From Aradus depressus (Eukaryota > Arthropoda > Insecta > Hemiptera > Aradidae): a DNA stretch of 64,000 bases. The position numbers were made by a program, and so were the translations under genes. The stretch's first letter is position 1, and the number at the start of each line of letters is the position of its first letter. Location of the stretch: the NCBI GenBank assembly GCA_963662175.1, contig OY759227.1, forward strand, positions 280,501-344,500. Direction: 5' to 3'. Below, one piece after another: positions 38,430-51,672 of the stretch. The notes under the pieces are model-generated. The model was not told the DNA's origin, did not search any database, and saw only the letters and a list, made by a program, of their open reading frames with translations.

Positions 38430-41131
38430 GCATATTACTATACTTTGTCTATGCATAAGGTTGAGGACTCACACTGCTGCCCCACAGTAGGTCCGATGGA
38501 AGGAGTGCTTATTAGAACTGGGGATGTACATTGCTATACTTCCTCCATACCCACATTGATATACTACCTTCATACCCCAAAGTAGGTGTGGGACTCTCTG
38601 GGTACGTCTCGAAAACCCAGTTGAGCATCCTTCAGGAATTTTTTGGCAAGGGGGCATATTACTATACTTTGACTATGCAAAGGTTGAGGACTCACACTGC
38701 TGCCCCACAGTAGGTCCGAAGGAGGGAGTACTCATTAGAGCTGGGGATCTACATTGCTATACTACCTCCATACTCACATTGGTATTCTACCTCCATACCC
38801 ACATTGATATACTACCTCCATACCCCAAAGTAGGTGTGGGACTCTCTGGGTACGTCTCGAAAACCCAGTTGAGCATCCTTCAGGAATTTTTTGGCAAGGG
38901 GCCATATTACTATACTTTGTCTATGCAAAGGTTGAGGACTCACACTGCTGCCCCACAGCAGGTCCGAAGGAGGGAGTGCTCATTAGAGCTAGGGGTGTAC
39001 ATTGCTATACTACCGTCATACCCACATTGATATACTACCTCCATACCCCAAAATAGGTGTGGGACTCTCTGGGTACGTCTCGAAAACCCAGTTGAGCATC
39101 CTTCAGGAATTTTTTGGCAAGGGGGCATATTACTATACTTTGTCTATGCAAAAGTTGAGGACTCACACTGCTGCCCCACAGTAGGTCCGATGGAAGGAGT
39201 GCTTATTAGAGCTGGGGATGTACATTGCTATACTTCCTCCATACCCACATTGATATACTACCTCCATACCCCAAAGTAGGTGTGGGACTCTCTGGGTACG
39301 TCCCGAAAACCCAGTTGAGCATCCTTCAGGAATTTTTTGGCAAGGGGGCATATTACTATACTTTGACTATGCAAAGGTTAAGGACTCACACTGCTGCCCC
39401 ACAGTAGGTCCGAAGGAGGGAGTACTCATTAGAGCTGGGGATCTCCATTGCTATACTACCTCCATACCCACATTGATATGCTACCTCCATATCCCAAAAT
39501 AGGTGTGGGACACTCTGGGTACGTCTCGATAACCCAGTTGAGCATCCTTCAGGAATTTTTTGGCAAGGGGGCATATTACTTTACTTTGTCTATGCAAAGG
39601 TTGAGGACTCACACTGCTGCCCCACAGTAGGTCCGAAGGAGGGAGTGCTCATTAGAGCTGGGGATGTACATTGCTATACTACCTCCATACCCACATTGAT
39701 ATACTACCTCCATACCCCTAAGTAGGTGTGGGACTCCCTGGGTACATCCCGAAAACCCAGTTGAGCCTCCTTCATGAATTTTTTGGCAAGGGGCATATTA
39801 CTATACTTTGACTATGCAAAGGTTGAGGACTCACACTGCTGCCCCACAGTAGGTCCGAAGGAGGGAGTACTCATTAGAGCTGGGGATCTACATTGCTATA
39901 CTACCTCCATACTCACATTGGTATTCTACCTCCATACCCACATTGATATACTACCTCCATACCCCATAGTAGGTGTGGGACTCTCTGGGTACGTCTCGAA
40001 AACCCAGTTGAGCATCCTTCAGGAATTTTTTGGCAAGGGGGCATATTACTATACTTTGTCTATGCATAAGGTTGAGGACTCACACTGCTGCCCCACAGTA
40101 GGTCCGATGGAAGGAGTGCTTATTAGAACTGGGGATGTACATTGCTATACTTCCTCCATACCCACATTGATATACTACCTTCATACCCCAAAGTAGGTGT
40201 GGGACTCTCTGGGTACGTCTCGAAAACCCAGTTGAGCATCCTTCAGGAATTTTTTGGCAAGGGGGCATATTACTATACTTTGACTATGCAAAGGTTGAGG
40301 ACTCACACTGCTGCCCCACAGTAGGTCCGAAGGAGGGAGTACTCATTAGAGCTGGGGATCTACATTGCTATACTACCTCCATACTCACATTGGTATTCTA
40401 CCTCCATACCCACATTGATATACTACCTCCATACCCCAAAGTAGGTGTGGGACTCTCTGGGTACGTCTCGAAAACCCAGTTGAGCATCCTTCAGGAATTT
40501 TTTGGCAAGGGGCCATATTACTATACTTTGTCTATGCAAAGGTTGAGGACTCACACTGCTGCCCCACAGCAGGTCCGAAGGAGGGAGTGCTCATTAGAGC
40601 TAGGGGTGTACATTGCTATACTACCGTCATACCCACATTGATATACTACCTCCATACCCCAAAATAGGTGTGGGACTCTCTGGGTACGTCTCGAAAACCC
40701 AGTTGAGCATCCTTCAGGAATTTTTTGGCAAGGGGGCATATTACTATACTTTGTCTATGCAAAGGTTGAGGACTCACACTGCTGCCCCACAGTAGGTCCG
40801 ATGGAAGGAGTGCTTATTAGAGCTGGGGATGTACATTGCTATACTTCCTCCATACCCACATTGATATACTACCTCCATACCCCAAAGTAGGTGTGGGACT
40901 CTCTGGGTACGTCCCGAAAACCCAGTTGAGCATCCTTCAGGAATTTTTTGGCAAGGGGGCATATTACTATACTTTGACTATGCAAAGGTTAAGGACTCAC
41001 ACTGCTGCCCCACAGTAGGTCCGAAGGAGGGAGTACTCATTAGAGCTGGGGATCTCCATTGCTATACTACCTCCATACCCACATTGATATGCTACCTCCA
41101 TACCCCAAAATAGGTGTGGGACACTCTGGGT
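38430..41131. repeat. First 1,611-bp-offset repeat (copy 1 only)
   Basis: Monomers ending 38,490 to 39,407 recur as 40,101 to 41,018, seven monomers later. Between them sits a 222-bp unit closing at 39,852 and a 249-bp unit (39,853-40,101), which fuses the start of a CATTGGTATTC monomer to the TATGCATAAGG end of another. The second 15-kb copy has only one version of this block. It was thus gained in copy 1 or lost in copy 2. Boundaries are approximate. Confidence 0.82.
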
Positions 41132-42405
41132 ACGTCTCGAAAACCCAGTTGAGCACCCTTCAGGAATTTTTAGGCAAGGGGGCGTATTACTTTACTTTGT
41201 CTATGCAAAGGTTGAGGACTCACACTGCTGCCCCACAGTAGGTCCGAAGGAGGGAGTGCTCATTAGAGCTGGGGATGTACATTGCTTATCTACCTCCATA
41301 CCCACATTGCTATTCTACCTCCATACCCACATTGATATACTACCTCCATACCCCGAAGTAGGTGTGGGACTCTCTGGGTACGTCTCGAAAACCCAGTTGA
41401 GCATCGTTCAGGAATTTTTTGGCAAGGGGGCATATTACTATACTTTGTCTATGCAAAGGATGAGGACTCATACTGCTGCCCCACAGTAGGTCCGAAGGAG
41501 GGAGTGCTCATTAGAGCTGGGGATGTACATTGCTATACTACCTTCATACCCACATTGATATACTACCTCCATACCCCAAAGTAGGTGTGGGACTCTCTGG
41601 GTACGTCTCGAAAACCCAGTTGAGCATCCTTCAGGAATTTTTTGGCAAGGGGGCATATTACTTTACTTTGTCTATGCAAAGGTTGAGGACTCACACTGCT
41701 GCCCCACAGTAGGTCCGAAGGAGGGAGTGCTCATTAGAGCTGGGGTTGTACATTGCTATACTACCTCCATACCCACATTGATATACTACCTCCATACCCC
41801 AAAATAGGTGTGGGACTCTCTGGGTACGTCTCGAAAACCCAGTTGAGCACCCTCCAGGAATTTTTAGGCAAGGGGGCGTATTACTTTACTTTGTCTATGC
41901 AAAGGTTGAGGACTCACACTGCTGCCCCACAGTAGGTCCGAAGGAGGGAGTGCTCATTAGAGCTGGGGATGTACATTGCTATTCTACCTCCCTACCCACA
42001 TTGCTATTCTACCTCCATACCCACATTGATATACTACCTCCATACCCCAAATTAGGTGTGGGACTCTCTGGGTACGTCTCGATAACCCAGTTGAGCATCC
42101 TTCAGGAATTTTTTGGCAAGGGGGCATATTACTTTACTTTGTCTATGCAAAGGTTGAGGACTCACACTGCTGCCCCACAGTAGGTCCGAAGGAGGGAGTG
42201 CTCATTAGAGCTGGGGATGTACATTGCTATACTACCTCCATACCCACATTGATATACTACCTCCATACCCCTAAGTAGGTGTGGGACTCCCTGGGTACAT
42301 CCCGAAAACCCAGTTGAGCCTCCTTCATGAATTTTTTGGCAAGGGGCATATTACTATTATTTGTCTATGCAAAGGTTGAGGACTCACACTGCAGCCCCAC
42401 AGTAG

Positions 42406-44016
42406 GTCCGAAGGAAGGAGTGCTTATTAGAGCTGGGGATGTACATTGCTATACTTCCTCCATACCCCAAAGTAGGTGTGGGACTCTCTGGGTACGTCTC
42501 GAAAACCCAGTTGAGCATCCTTCAGGAATTTTTTGGCAAGGGGGCATATTACTATACTTTGTCTATGCAAAGGTTGAGGACTCACACTGCTGCCCCACAG
42601 TAGGTCCGAAGGAGGGCGTGCTCATTAGAGCTAGGGGTGTACATTGCTATACTACCTTCGTACCCACATTGATATACTACCTCCATACCCCAAAATAGGT
42701 GTGGGACTTTCTGGGTACGTCTCGAAAACCCAGTTGAGCATCCTTCAGGAATTTTTTGGCAAGGGGGGGTATTACTTTACTTTGTCTATGCAAAGGTTGA
42801 GGACTCACACTGCTGCCCCACAGTAGGTCCGAAGGAGGGAGTGCTCACTAGAACTGGGGATGTACATTGCTATTCTACCTCCATACCCACATTGCTATTC
42901 TACCTCCATACCCACATTGATATACTACCTCCATACCCCAAAGTAGGTGTGGGACTCTCTGGGTACGTCTCGAAAACCCAGTTGAGCATCCTTCAGGAAT
43001 TTTTTGGCAAGGGGGCATATTACTATACTTTGACTATGCAAAGGTTGAGGACTCACACTGCTGCCCCACAGTAGGTCCGAAGGAGGGAGTGCTCATTAGA
43101 GCTGGGGATGTACATTGCTATTCTACCTCCATACCCACATTGCTATTCTACCTCCATACCCACATTGATATACTACCTCCATACCCCAAAGTAGGTGTGG
43201 GACTCTCTGGGTACGTCTCGAAAACCCAGTTGAGCATCCTTCAGGAATTTTTTGGCAAAGGGGCATATTACTTTACTTTGTCTATGCAAAGGTTGAGGAC
43301 TCACACTGCTGCCCCACAGTAGGTCCGAAGGAGGGAGTACTCATTAGAGGTGGGGATCTACATTGCTATACTACCTCCATTCCCACATTGATATACTACC
43401 TCCATACCCCAAAATAGGTGTGGGACTCTCTGGGTACGTCTCGAAAACCCAGTTGAGCACCCTTCAGGAATTTTTAGGCAAGGGGGCGTATTACTTTACT
43501 TTGTCTATGCAAAGGTTGAGGACTCACACTGCTGCCCCACAGTAGGTCCGAAGGAGGGAATGCTCATTAGAGCTGGGGATGTACATTGCTATTCTACCTC
43601 CATACTCACATTGCTATTCTACCTCCATACCCACTTTGATATACTACCTCCATACCCCAAAGTAGGTGTGGGACTCTCTGGATACGTCTCGAAAACCCAG
43701 TTGAGCATCCTTCAGGAATTTTTTGGCAAGGTGGCATATTACTCTACTTTGTCTATGCAAAGGTTGAGGACTCACACTGCTGCCCCACAGTAGGTCCAGA
43801 AGAGGGAGTGCTCATTAGAGCTGGGGATGTACATTGCTATACTTCCTCTATACCCACATTGATATACTACCTCCATACCCCGAAGTAGGTTTGGGACTCT
43901 GTGGGTACGTCTCGAAAACCCAGTTGAGCATCCTTCAGGAATTTTTTGGCAAGGGGGCATATTACTATACTGTGTCTATGTAAAGGTTGAGGACTCACAC
44001 TGCTGCCCCACAGTAG
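42406..44016. repeat. 7-monomer HOR (1,611 bp), unit 1 in copy 1
   Basis: Lengths are 198, 223, 248, 248, 223, 248, 223. Markers are GGAGGGCGTGC, AAGGGGGGGTATTAC, CTCACTAGAACTG, GGCAAAGGGGC, AGAGGTGGGG, ACCCACTTTGATATAC, GGTCCAGAAGAGGG and CTGTGTCTATGTAAAGG in that order. Confidence 0.94.
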
Positions 44017-45627
44017 GTCCGAAGGAAGGAGTGCTTATTAGAGCTGGGGATGTACATTGCTATACTTCCTCCATACCCCAAAGTAGGTGTGGGACTCTCT
44101 GGGTACGTCTCGAAAACCCAGTTGAGCATCCTTCAGGAATTTTTTGGCAAGGGGGCATATTACTATACTTTGTCTATGCAAAGGTTGAGGACTCACACTG
44201 CTGCCCCACAGTAGGTCCGAAGGAGGGCGTGCTCATTAGAGCTAGGGGTGTACATTGCTATACTACCTTCGTACCCACATTGATATACTACCTCCATACC
44301 CCAAAATAGGTGTGGGACTTTCTGGGTACGTCTCGAAAACCCAGTTGAGCATCCTTCAGGAATTTTTTGGCAAGGGGGGGTATTACTTTACTTTGTCTAT
44401 GCAAAGGTTGAGGACTCACACTGCTGCCCCACAGTAGGTCCGAAGGAGGGAGTGCTCACTAGAACTGGGGATGTACATTGCTATTCTACCTCCATACCCA
44501 CATTGCTATTCTACCTCCATACCCACATTGATATACTACCTCCATACCCCAAAGTAGGTGTGGGACTCTCTGGGTACGTCTCGAAAACCCAGTTGAGCAT
44601 CCTTCAGGAATTTTTTGGCAAGGGGGCATATTACTATACTTTGACTATGCAAAGGTTGAGGACTCACACTGCTGCCCCACAGTAGGTCCGAAGGAGGGAG
44701 TGCTCATTAGAGCTGGGGATGTACATTGCTATTCTACCTCCATACCCACATTGCTATTCTACCTCCATACCCACATTGATATACTACCTCCATACCCCAA
44801 AGTAGGTGTGGGACTCTCTGGGTACGTCTCGAAAACCCAGTTGAGCATCCTTCAGGAATTTTTTGGCAAAGGGGCATATTACTTTACTTTGTCTATGCAA
44901 AGGTTGAGGACTCACACTGCTGCCCCACAGTAGGTCCGAAGGAGGGAGTACTCATTAGAGGTGGGGATCTACATTGCTATACTACCTCCATTCCCACATT
45001 GATATACTACCTCCATACCCCAAAATAGGTGTGGGACTCTCTGGGTACGTCTCGAAAACCCAGTTGAGCACCCTTCAGGAATTTTTAGGCAAGGGGGCGT
45101 ATTACTTTACTTTGTCTATGCAAAGGTTGAGGACTCACACTGCTGCCCCACAGTAGGTCCGAAGGAGGGAATGCTCATTAGAGCTGGGGATGTACATTGC
45201 TATTCTACCTCCATACTCACATTGCTATTCTACCTCCATACCCACTTTGATATACTACCTCCATACCCCAAAGTAGGTGTGGGACTCTCTGGGTACGTCT
45301 CGAAAACCCAGTTGAGCATCCTTCAGGAATTTTTTGGCAAGGTGGCATATTACTCTACTTTGTCTATGCAAAGGTTGAGGACTCACACTGCTGCCCCACA
45401 GTAGGTCCAGAAGAGGGAGTGCTCATTAGAGCTGGGGATGTACATTGCTATACTTCCTCTATACCCACATTGATATACTACCTCCATACCCCGAAGTAGG
45501 TTTGGGACTCTGTGGGTACGTCTCGAAAACCCAGTTGAGCATCCTTCAGGAATTTTTTGGCAAGGGGGCATATTACTATACTGTGTCTATGTAAAGGTTG
45601 AGGACTCACACTGCTGCCCCACAGTAG
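44017..45627. repeat. 7-monomer HOR (1,611 bp), unit 2 in copy 1
   Basis: Repeats the preceding unit with the same seven lengths and markers. I noticed only single-base changes, such as CTCTGGGTACG near 45,290 where unit 1 has CTCTGGATACG near 43,680. Confidence 0.94.
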
Positions 45628-48084
45628 GTCCGAAGGAGGGAGTGCTCATTAGAGTTGGGGATGTACATTGCTATACTACTTCCATAGCGACATTGATATA
45701 CTACCTCCATACCTCAAAGTAGGTGTGGGACTCTCTGGGTACGTCTCGAAAACCCAGTTGAGCATCCTTCAGGAATTTTTTGGCAAGGTGGCATATTACT
45801 ATACTTTGTCTATGCAAAGGTTGAGGACTCACACTGCTGCCCCACAGTAGGTCCGAAGGAGGAAGTGCTCATTAGAGCTGGGGATGTACATTGCTATACT
45901 TCCTCTATACCCACATTGATATACTACCTTCATACCCCGAAGTAGGTTTGGGACTCTGTGGGTACGTCTCGAAAACCCAGTTGAGCATCCTTCAGGAATT
46001 TTTTGGCTAGGGGGCATATTACTATAGTGTGTCTATGCAAAGGTTGAGGACTCACACTGCTGCCCCACAGTAGGTCCGAAGGAGGGAGTGCTCATTAGAG
46101 CTGGGGGTATACATTGCTACACTACCTTCATACCCACATTGATATACTACCTCCATACCCCAAAGTAGGTGTGGGACTCTCTGGGTACGTCTCGAAAACC
46201 CAGTTGAGCATCCTTCAGGAATTTTTTGGCAAGGGGGCATATTACTATAGTGTGTCTATGCAAAGGTTGAGGACTCACACTGCTGCCCCACAGTAGGTCC
46301 GAAGGAGGGAGTGCTCATTAGAGCTGGGGATGTACATTGCTATTCTACCTCCATACCCACATTGCTATTCTACCTCCATACCCACATTGATATACTACCT
46401 CCATACCCCAAAGTAGGTGTGGGACTCTCTGGGTACGTCTCGAAAACCCAGTTGGGCTTCGTTCAGGAATTTATTGGCAAGGGGGCATATTACTATACTT
46501 TGTCTATGCAAAGGTTGAAGACTCACACTGCTGCCCCACAGTAGGTCCGAAGGAGGGAGTGCTCATTAGTACTGGGGATGTACGTTGCTATACTTCCTCC
46601 ATACCCACATTGATATACTACCTCCATACCCCGAAGTAGGTTTGGGACTCTCTGGGTACGTCTCGAAAACCCAGTTGAGCATCCTTCAGGAATTTTTTGG
46701 CAAGCGGGCATATTACTATACTTTGTCTATGCAAAGGTTGAGGACTCACACTGCTGCCTCACAGTAGGTCCGAAGGAGGGAGTGCTCATTAGAGTTGAGG
46801 ATATACATTGCTATACTACCTCCATAGCGACATTGATATACTACCTCCATACCCCAAAGTAGGTGTGGGACTCTCTGGGTACGTCTCGAAAACCCAGTTG
46901 AGCATCCTTCAGGAATTTTTTGGCAAAAGGGCATATTACTATACTTTGTCTATTCAAAGGTTGAGGACTCACACTGCTGCTCCACAGTAGGTCCGAAGGA
47001 AGGAGTGCTTATTGAAGCTGGGGATGTACATTGCTATACTTCCTCCATACCCACATTGATATACTACCTCCATACCCCAAAGTAGGTGTGGGACTCTCTG
47101 GGTACGTCTCGAAGACCCAGTTGAGCATCCTTCAGGAATTTTTTGGCAAAAGGGCATATTACTATACTTTGTCTATTCAAAGGTTGAGGACTCACACTGC
47201 TGCTCCACAGTAGGACCGAAGGAGGGAGTGCTCATTAGAGCTGGGGGTGTACATTGCTATACTACCTTCATACCCACATTGATATACTACCTCCATACCC
47301 CATAGTAGGTGTGGAACTCTCTGGGTACGTGTCGAAAACCCAGTTGAGCATCCTTCAGGAATTTTTTGGCAAGGGGGCATATTACTTTACTTTGTCTATG
47401 CAAAGGTTGAGGACTCACACTGCTGCCCCACAGTAGGTCCGAAGGAAGGAGTGCTTATTAGAGCTGGGGATGTACATTGCTGTACTTCTTCCATACCCAC
47501 ATTGATATACTACCTCCATACGCTGGGTACGTCTCGAAAACCCAGATGAGCATCCTTCAGGAATTTTTTGGCAAGGGGGCATATTACTATACCTTGTCTA
47601 TGCAAAGGTTGAGGACTCACACTGCTGCCCCACAGTAGATCCGAAGGAAGGAGTGCTTATTAGAGCTGGGGATGTACATTGCTATACTACCTTCATACCC
47701 ACATTGATATACTACCTCCATACCCCAAAGTAGGTGTGGGACTCTCTTGGTACGTCTCGAAAACCCAGTTGAGCATCCTTCAGGAATTTTTTGGCAAGGG
47801 GGCATATTACTATACTATGTCTATGCAAAGGTTGAGGACTCACACTGCTGCCCCACAGTAGGTCCGAAGGAGGGAGTGCTCATTAGAGCTGGGGGTGTAC
47901 ATTGCTATACTACCTTCATACCCACATTGATATACTACCTCCTTACCCCAAAGTAGGTGTGGGACTCTCTGGGTACGTGTCGAAAACCCAGTTGAGCATC
48001 CTTCAGGAATTTTTTGGCAAGGGGGCATATTACTTTACTTTGTCTATGCAAAGGTTGAGGACTCACACTGCTGCCCCACAGTAG
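45628..48084. repeat. Diverged right-hand block of the 15-kb unit
   Basis: Eleven monomers that share a set of variants rare elsewhere: CATAGCGACATTG, CCCCGAAGTAGGTTTGGG, AGTGTGTCTATG, GGCAAAAGGGC, TCTATTCAAAGG, GGTACGTGTCG and one 202-bp unit ending 47,638. It repeats in the second copy at 59,999-62,233 and is partly echoed again after 62,905. Confidence 0.88.
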
Positions 48085-48179
48085 GTCCGAAGGAGGGAGT
48101 GCTCATTAGAGCTGGGGGTATACATTGCTACACTACCTTCATACCCACATTGATATACTACCTCCATACCCCACAGCAG
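48085..48179. repeat. Truncated 95-bp monomer at the 15-kb duplication junction
   Basis: The unit starts like 62,234 (GGGGGTATACATTGCTACAC) and reaches CTCCATACCCCA. It then jumps to the last bases of another monomer, CAGCAGG, as at 33,129-33,136. CCCCA at 48,169-48,173 is common to both parents, so the exact breakpoint lies within those five bases. This is the only such join in the window. Confidence 0.95.
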
Positions 48180-50038
48180 GTCCGAAGGAGGGAGTACTCA
48201 TTAGAGCTGGGGATCTACATTGCTATACTACCTCCATACCCACATTGATATACTACCTCCATACCCCAAAATAGGTGTGGGATTCTCTGGGTACGTCTCG
48301 AAAACCCAGTTGAGCACCCTTCAGTAATTTTTAGGCAAGGGGGCGTATTACTTTACTTTGTCTATGCAAAGGTTGAGGACTCACACTGCTGCCCCACAGT
48401 AGGTCCGAAGGAGGGAGTGCTCATTAGAGCTGGGGATGTACATTGCTTATCTACCTCCATACCCACATTGCTATTCTACCTCCATACCCACATTGATATA
48501 CTACCTCCATACCCCAAAGTAGGTGTGGGACTCTCTGGGTACGTCTCGAAACCCCAGTTGAGCATCGTTCAGGAATTTTTTGGCAAGGGGGCATATTACT
48601 ATACTTTGTCTATGCAAAGGATGAGGACTCATACTGCTGCCCCACAGTAGGTCCAAAGGAGGGAGTGCTCATTAGAGCTGGGGATGTACATTGCTATACT
48701 ACCTCCATTACCACATTGATATACTACCTCCATACCCCAAAATAGGTGTGGGATTCTCTGGGTACGTCTCGAAAACCCAGTTGAGCACCCTTCAGTAATT
48801 TTTAGGCAAGGGGGCGTATTACTTTACTTTGTCTATGCAAAGGTTGAGGACTCACACTGCTGCCCCACAGTAGGTCCGAAGGAGGGAGTGCTCATTAGAG
48901 CTGGGGATGTACATTGCTTATCTACCTCCATACCCACATTGCTATTCTACCTCCATACCCACATTGATATACTACCTCCATACCCCAAAGTAGGTGTGGG
49001 ACTCTCTGGGTACGTCTTGAAAACCCAGTTGGGCATCGTTCAGGAATTTTTTGGCAAGGGGGCATATTACTATACTTTGTCTATGCAAAGGTTGAAGACT
49101 CACACTGCTGCCCCACAGTAGGTCCGAAGGAGGGAGTGCTCATTAGAACTGGGGATGTACATTGCTATACTTCATCCATACCCACATTGATATACTACCT
49201 TCATACCCCAAAGTAGGTGTGGGACTCTCTGGGTACGTCTCGACAACCCAGTTGAGCATCCTTCAGGAATTTTTTGGCAAGGGGGCATATTACTATACTT
49301 TGACTATGCAAAGGTTGAGGACTCACACTGCTGCCCCACAGTAGGTCCGAAGGAGGGAGTACTCATTAGAGCTGGGGATCTACATTGCTATACTACCTCC
49401 AAACTCACATTGGTATTCTACCTCCATACCCACATTGATATACTACCTCCATACCCCATAGTAGGTGTGGGACTCTCTGGGTACGTCTCGAAAACCCAGT
49501 TGAGCATCCTTCAGGAATTTTTTGGCAAGGGGCCATATTACTATACTTTGTCTATGCAAAGGTTGAGGACTCACACTGCTGCCCCACAGCAGGTCCGAAG
49601 GAGGGAGTGCTCATTAGAGCTAGGGGTGTACATTGCTATACTACCGTCATACCCACATTGATATACTACCTCCATACCCCAAAATAGGTGTGGGACTCTC
49701 TGGGTACGTCTCGAAAACCCAGTTGAGCATCCTTCAGGAATTTTTTGGCAAGGGGGCATATTACTATACTTTGTCTATGCAAAGGTTGAGGACTCACACT
49801 GCTGCCCCACAGTAGGTCCGAAGAAGGGAGTGCTCATTAGAGCTGGGGATGTACATTGCTATACTTCCTCCATACCCACATTGATATACTACCTCCATAC
49901 CCCAAAGTAGGTGTGGGACTCTCTGGGTACGTCTCGAAAACCCAGTTGAGCATCCTTCAGGAATTTTTTGGCAAGGGGGCATATTACTATACTTTGACTA
50001 TGCAAAGGTTGAGGACTCACACTGCTGCCCCACAGTAG

Positions 50039-51672
50039 GTCCGAAGGAGGGAGTACTCATTAGAGCTGGGGATCTACATTGCTATACTACCTCCATACTC
50101 ACATTGGTATTCTACCTCCATACCCACATTGATATACTACCTCCATACCCCAAAGTAGGTGTGGGACTCTCTGGGTACGTCTCGAAAACCCAGTTGAGCA
50201 TCCTTCAGGAATTTTTTGGCAAGGGGCCATATTACTATACTTTGTCTATGCAAAGGTTGAGGACTCACACTGCTGCCCCACAGCAGGTCCGGAAGGGGGT
50301 GCTCATTAGAGCTAGGGGTGTACATTGCTATACTACCGTCATACCCACATTGATATACTACCTCCATACCCCAAAATAGGTGTGGGACTCTCTGGGTACG
50401 TCTCGAAAACCCAGTTGAGCATCCTTCAGGAATTTTTTGGCAAGGGGGCATATTACTATACTTTGTCTATGCAAAGGTTGAGGACTCACACTGCTGCCCC
50501 ACAGTAGGTCCGATGGAAGGAGTGCTTATTAGAGCTGGGGATGTACATTGCTATACTTCCTCCATACCCACATTGATATACTACCTCCATACCCCAAAAT
50601 AGGTGTGGGATTCTCTGGGTACGTCTCGAAAACCCAGTTGAGCACCCTTCAGTAATTTTTAGGCAAGGGGGCGTATTACTTTACTTTGTCTATGCAAAGG
50701 TTGAGGACTCACACTGCTGCCCCACAGTAGGTCCGAAGGAGGGAGTGCTCATTAGAGCTGGGGATGTACATTGCTATACTACCTCCATTACCACATTGAT
50801 ATACTACCTCCATACCCCAAAATAGGTGTGGGATTCTCTGGGTACGTCTCGAAAACCCAGTTGAGCACCCTTCAGTAATTTTTAGGCAAGGGGGCGTATT
50901 ACTTTACTTTGTCTATGCAAAGGTTGAGGACTCACACTGCTGCCCCACAGTAGGTCCGAAGGAGGGAGTGCTCATTAGAGCTGGGGATGTACATTGCTTA
51001 TCTACCTCCATACCCATATTGCTATTCTACCTCCATACCCACATTGATATACTACCTCCATACCCCAAAGTAGGTGTGGGACTCTCTGGGTACGTCTCGA
51101 AACCCCAGTTGAGCATCGTTCAGGAATTTTTTGGCAAGGGGGCATATTACTATACTTTGTCTATGCAAAGGATGAGGACTCACACTGCTGCCCCACAGTA
51201 GGTCCGAAGGAGGAAGTGCTCATTAGAGCTGGGGATGTACATTGCTATTCTACCTCCATACCCACATTGCTATTCTACCTCCATACCCACATTGATATAC
51301 TACCTCCATACCCCAAAGTAGGTGTGGGACTCTCTGGGTACGTCTTGAAAACCCAGTTGGGCATCGTTCAGGAATTTTTTGGCAAGGGGGCATATTACTA
51401 TACTTTGTCTATGCAAAAGTTGAAGACTCACACTGCTGCCCCACAGTAGGTCCGAAGGAGGGAGTGCTCATTAGAACTGGGGATGTACATTGCTATACTT
51501 CCTCCATACCCACATTGATATACTACCTTCATACCCCAAAGTAGGTGTGGGACTCTCTGGGTACGTCTCGAAAACCCAGTTGAGCATCCTTCAGGAATTT
51601 TTTGGCAAGGGGGCATATTACTATACTTTGACTATGCAAAGGTTGAGGACTCACACTGCTGCCCCACAGTAG
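50039..51672. repeat. 1,634-bp extra block inside copy 2
   Basis: Monomers ending 50,038 and 51,672 both correspond to 35,218 in copy 1. The seven units between them have lengths 248, 221, 223, 223, 248, 248 and 223. They are pieces related to 35,219-37,101 in a shuffled order. The 221-bp unit begins GTCCGGAAGGGGGTGC, a local 2-bp loss not seen in copy 1. Confidence 0.82.

Larger units (their letters stand above)
33125..48168. repeat. 15-kb segmental duplication, copy 1
   Basis: This 15,044-bp segment contains about 65 monomers and is followed head-to-tail by a second copy. The offset of 15,044 bp is exact for the first seven full monomers (33,136-34,771 against 48,180-49,815). After that it changes in steps as whole monomers or groups were gained or lost. 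The right end is cut mid-monomer at 48,168. Confidence 0.93.

Noticed and set aside
39774..40196. 140-codon open frame as a real gene
   Set aside because: It spans parts of three satellite monomers. It stays open only because a 222-bp unit, a 249-bp unit and the changed ATGAATTT happen to line up. The equivalent place in other copies is broken, and I see no recognisable domain.
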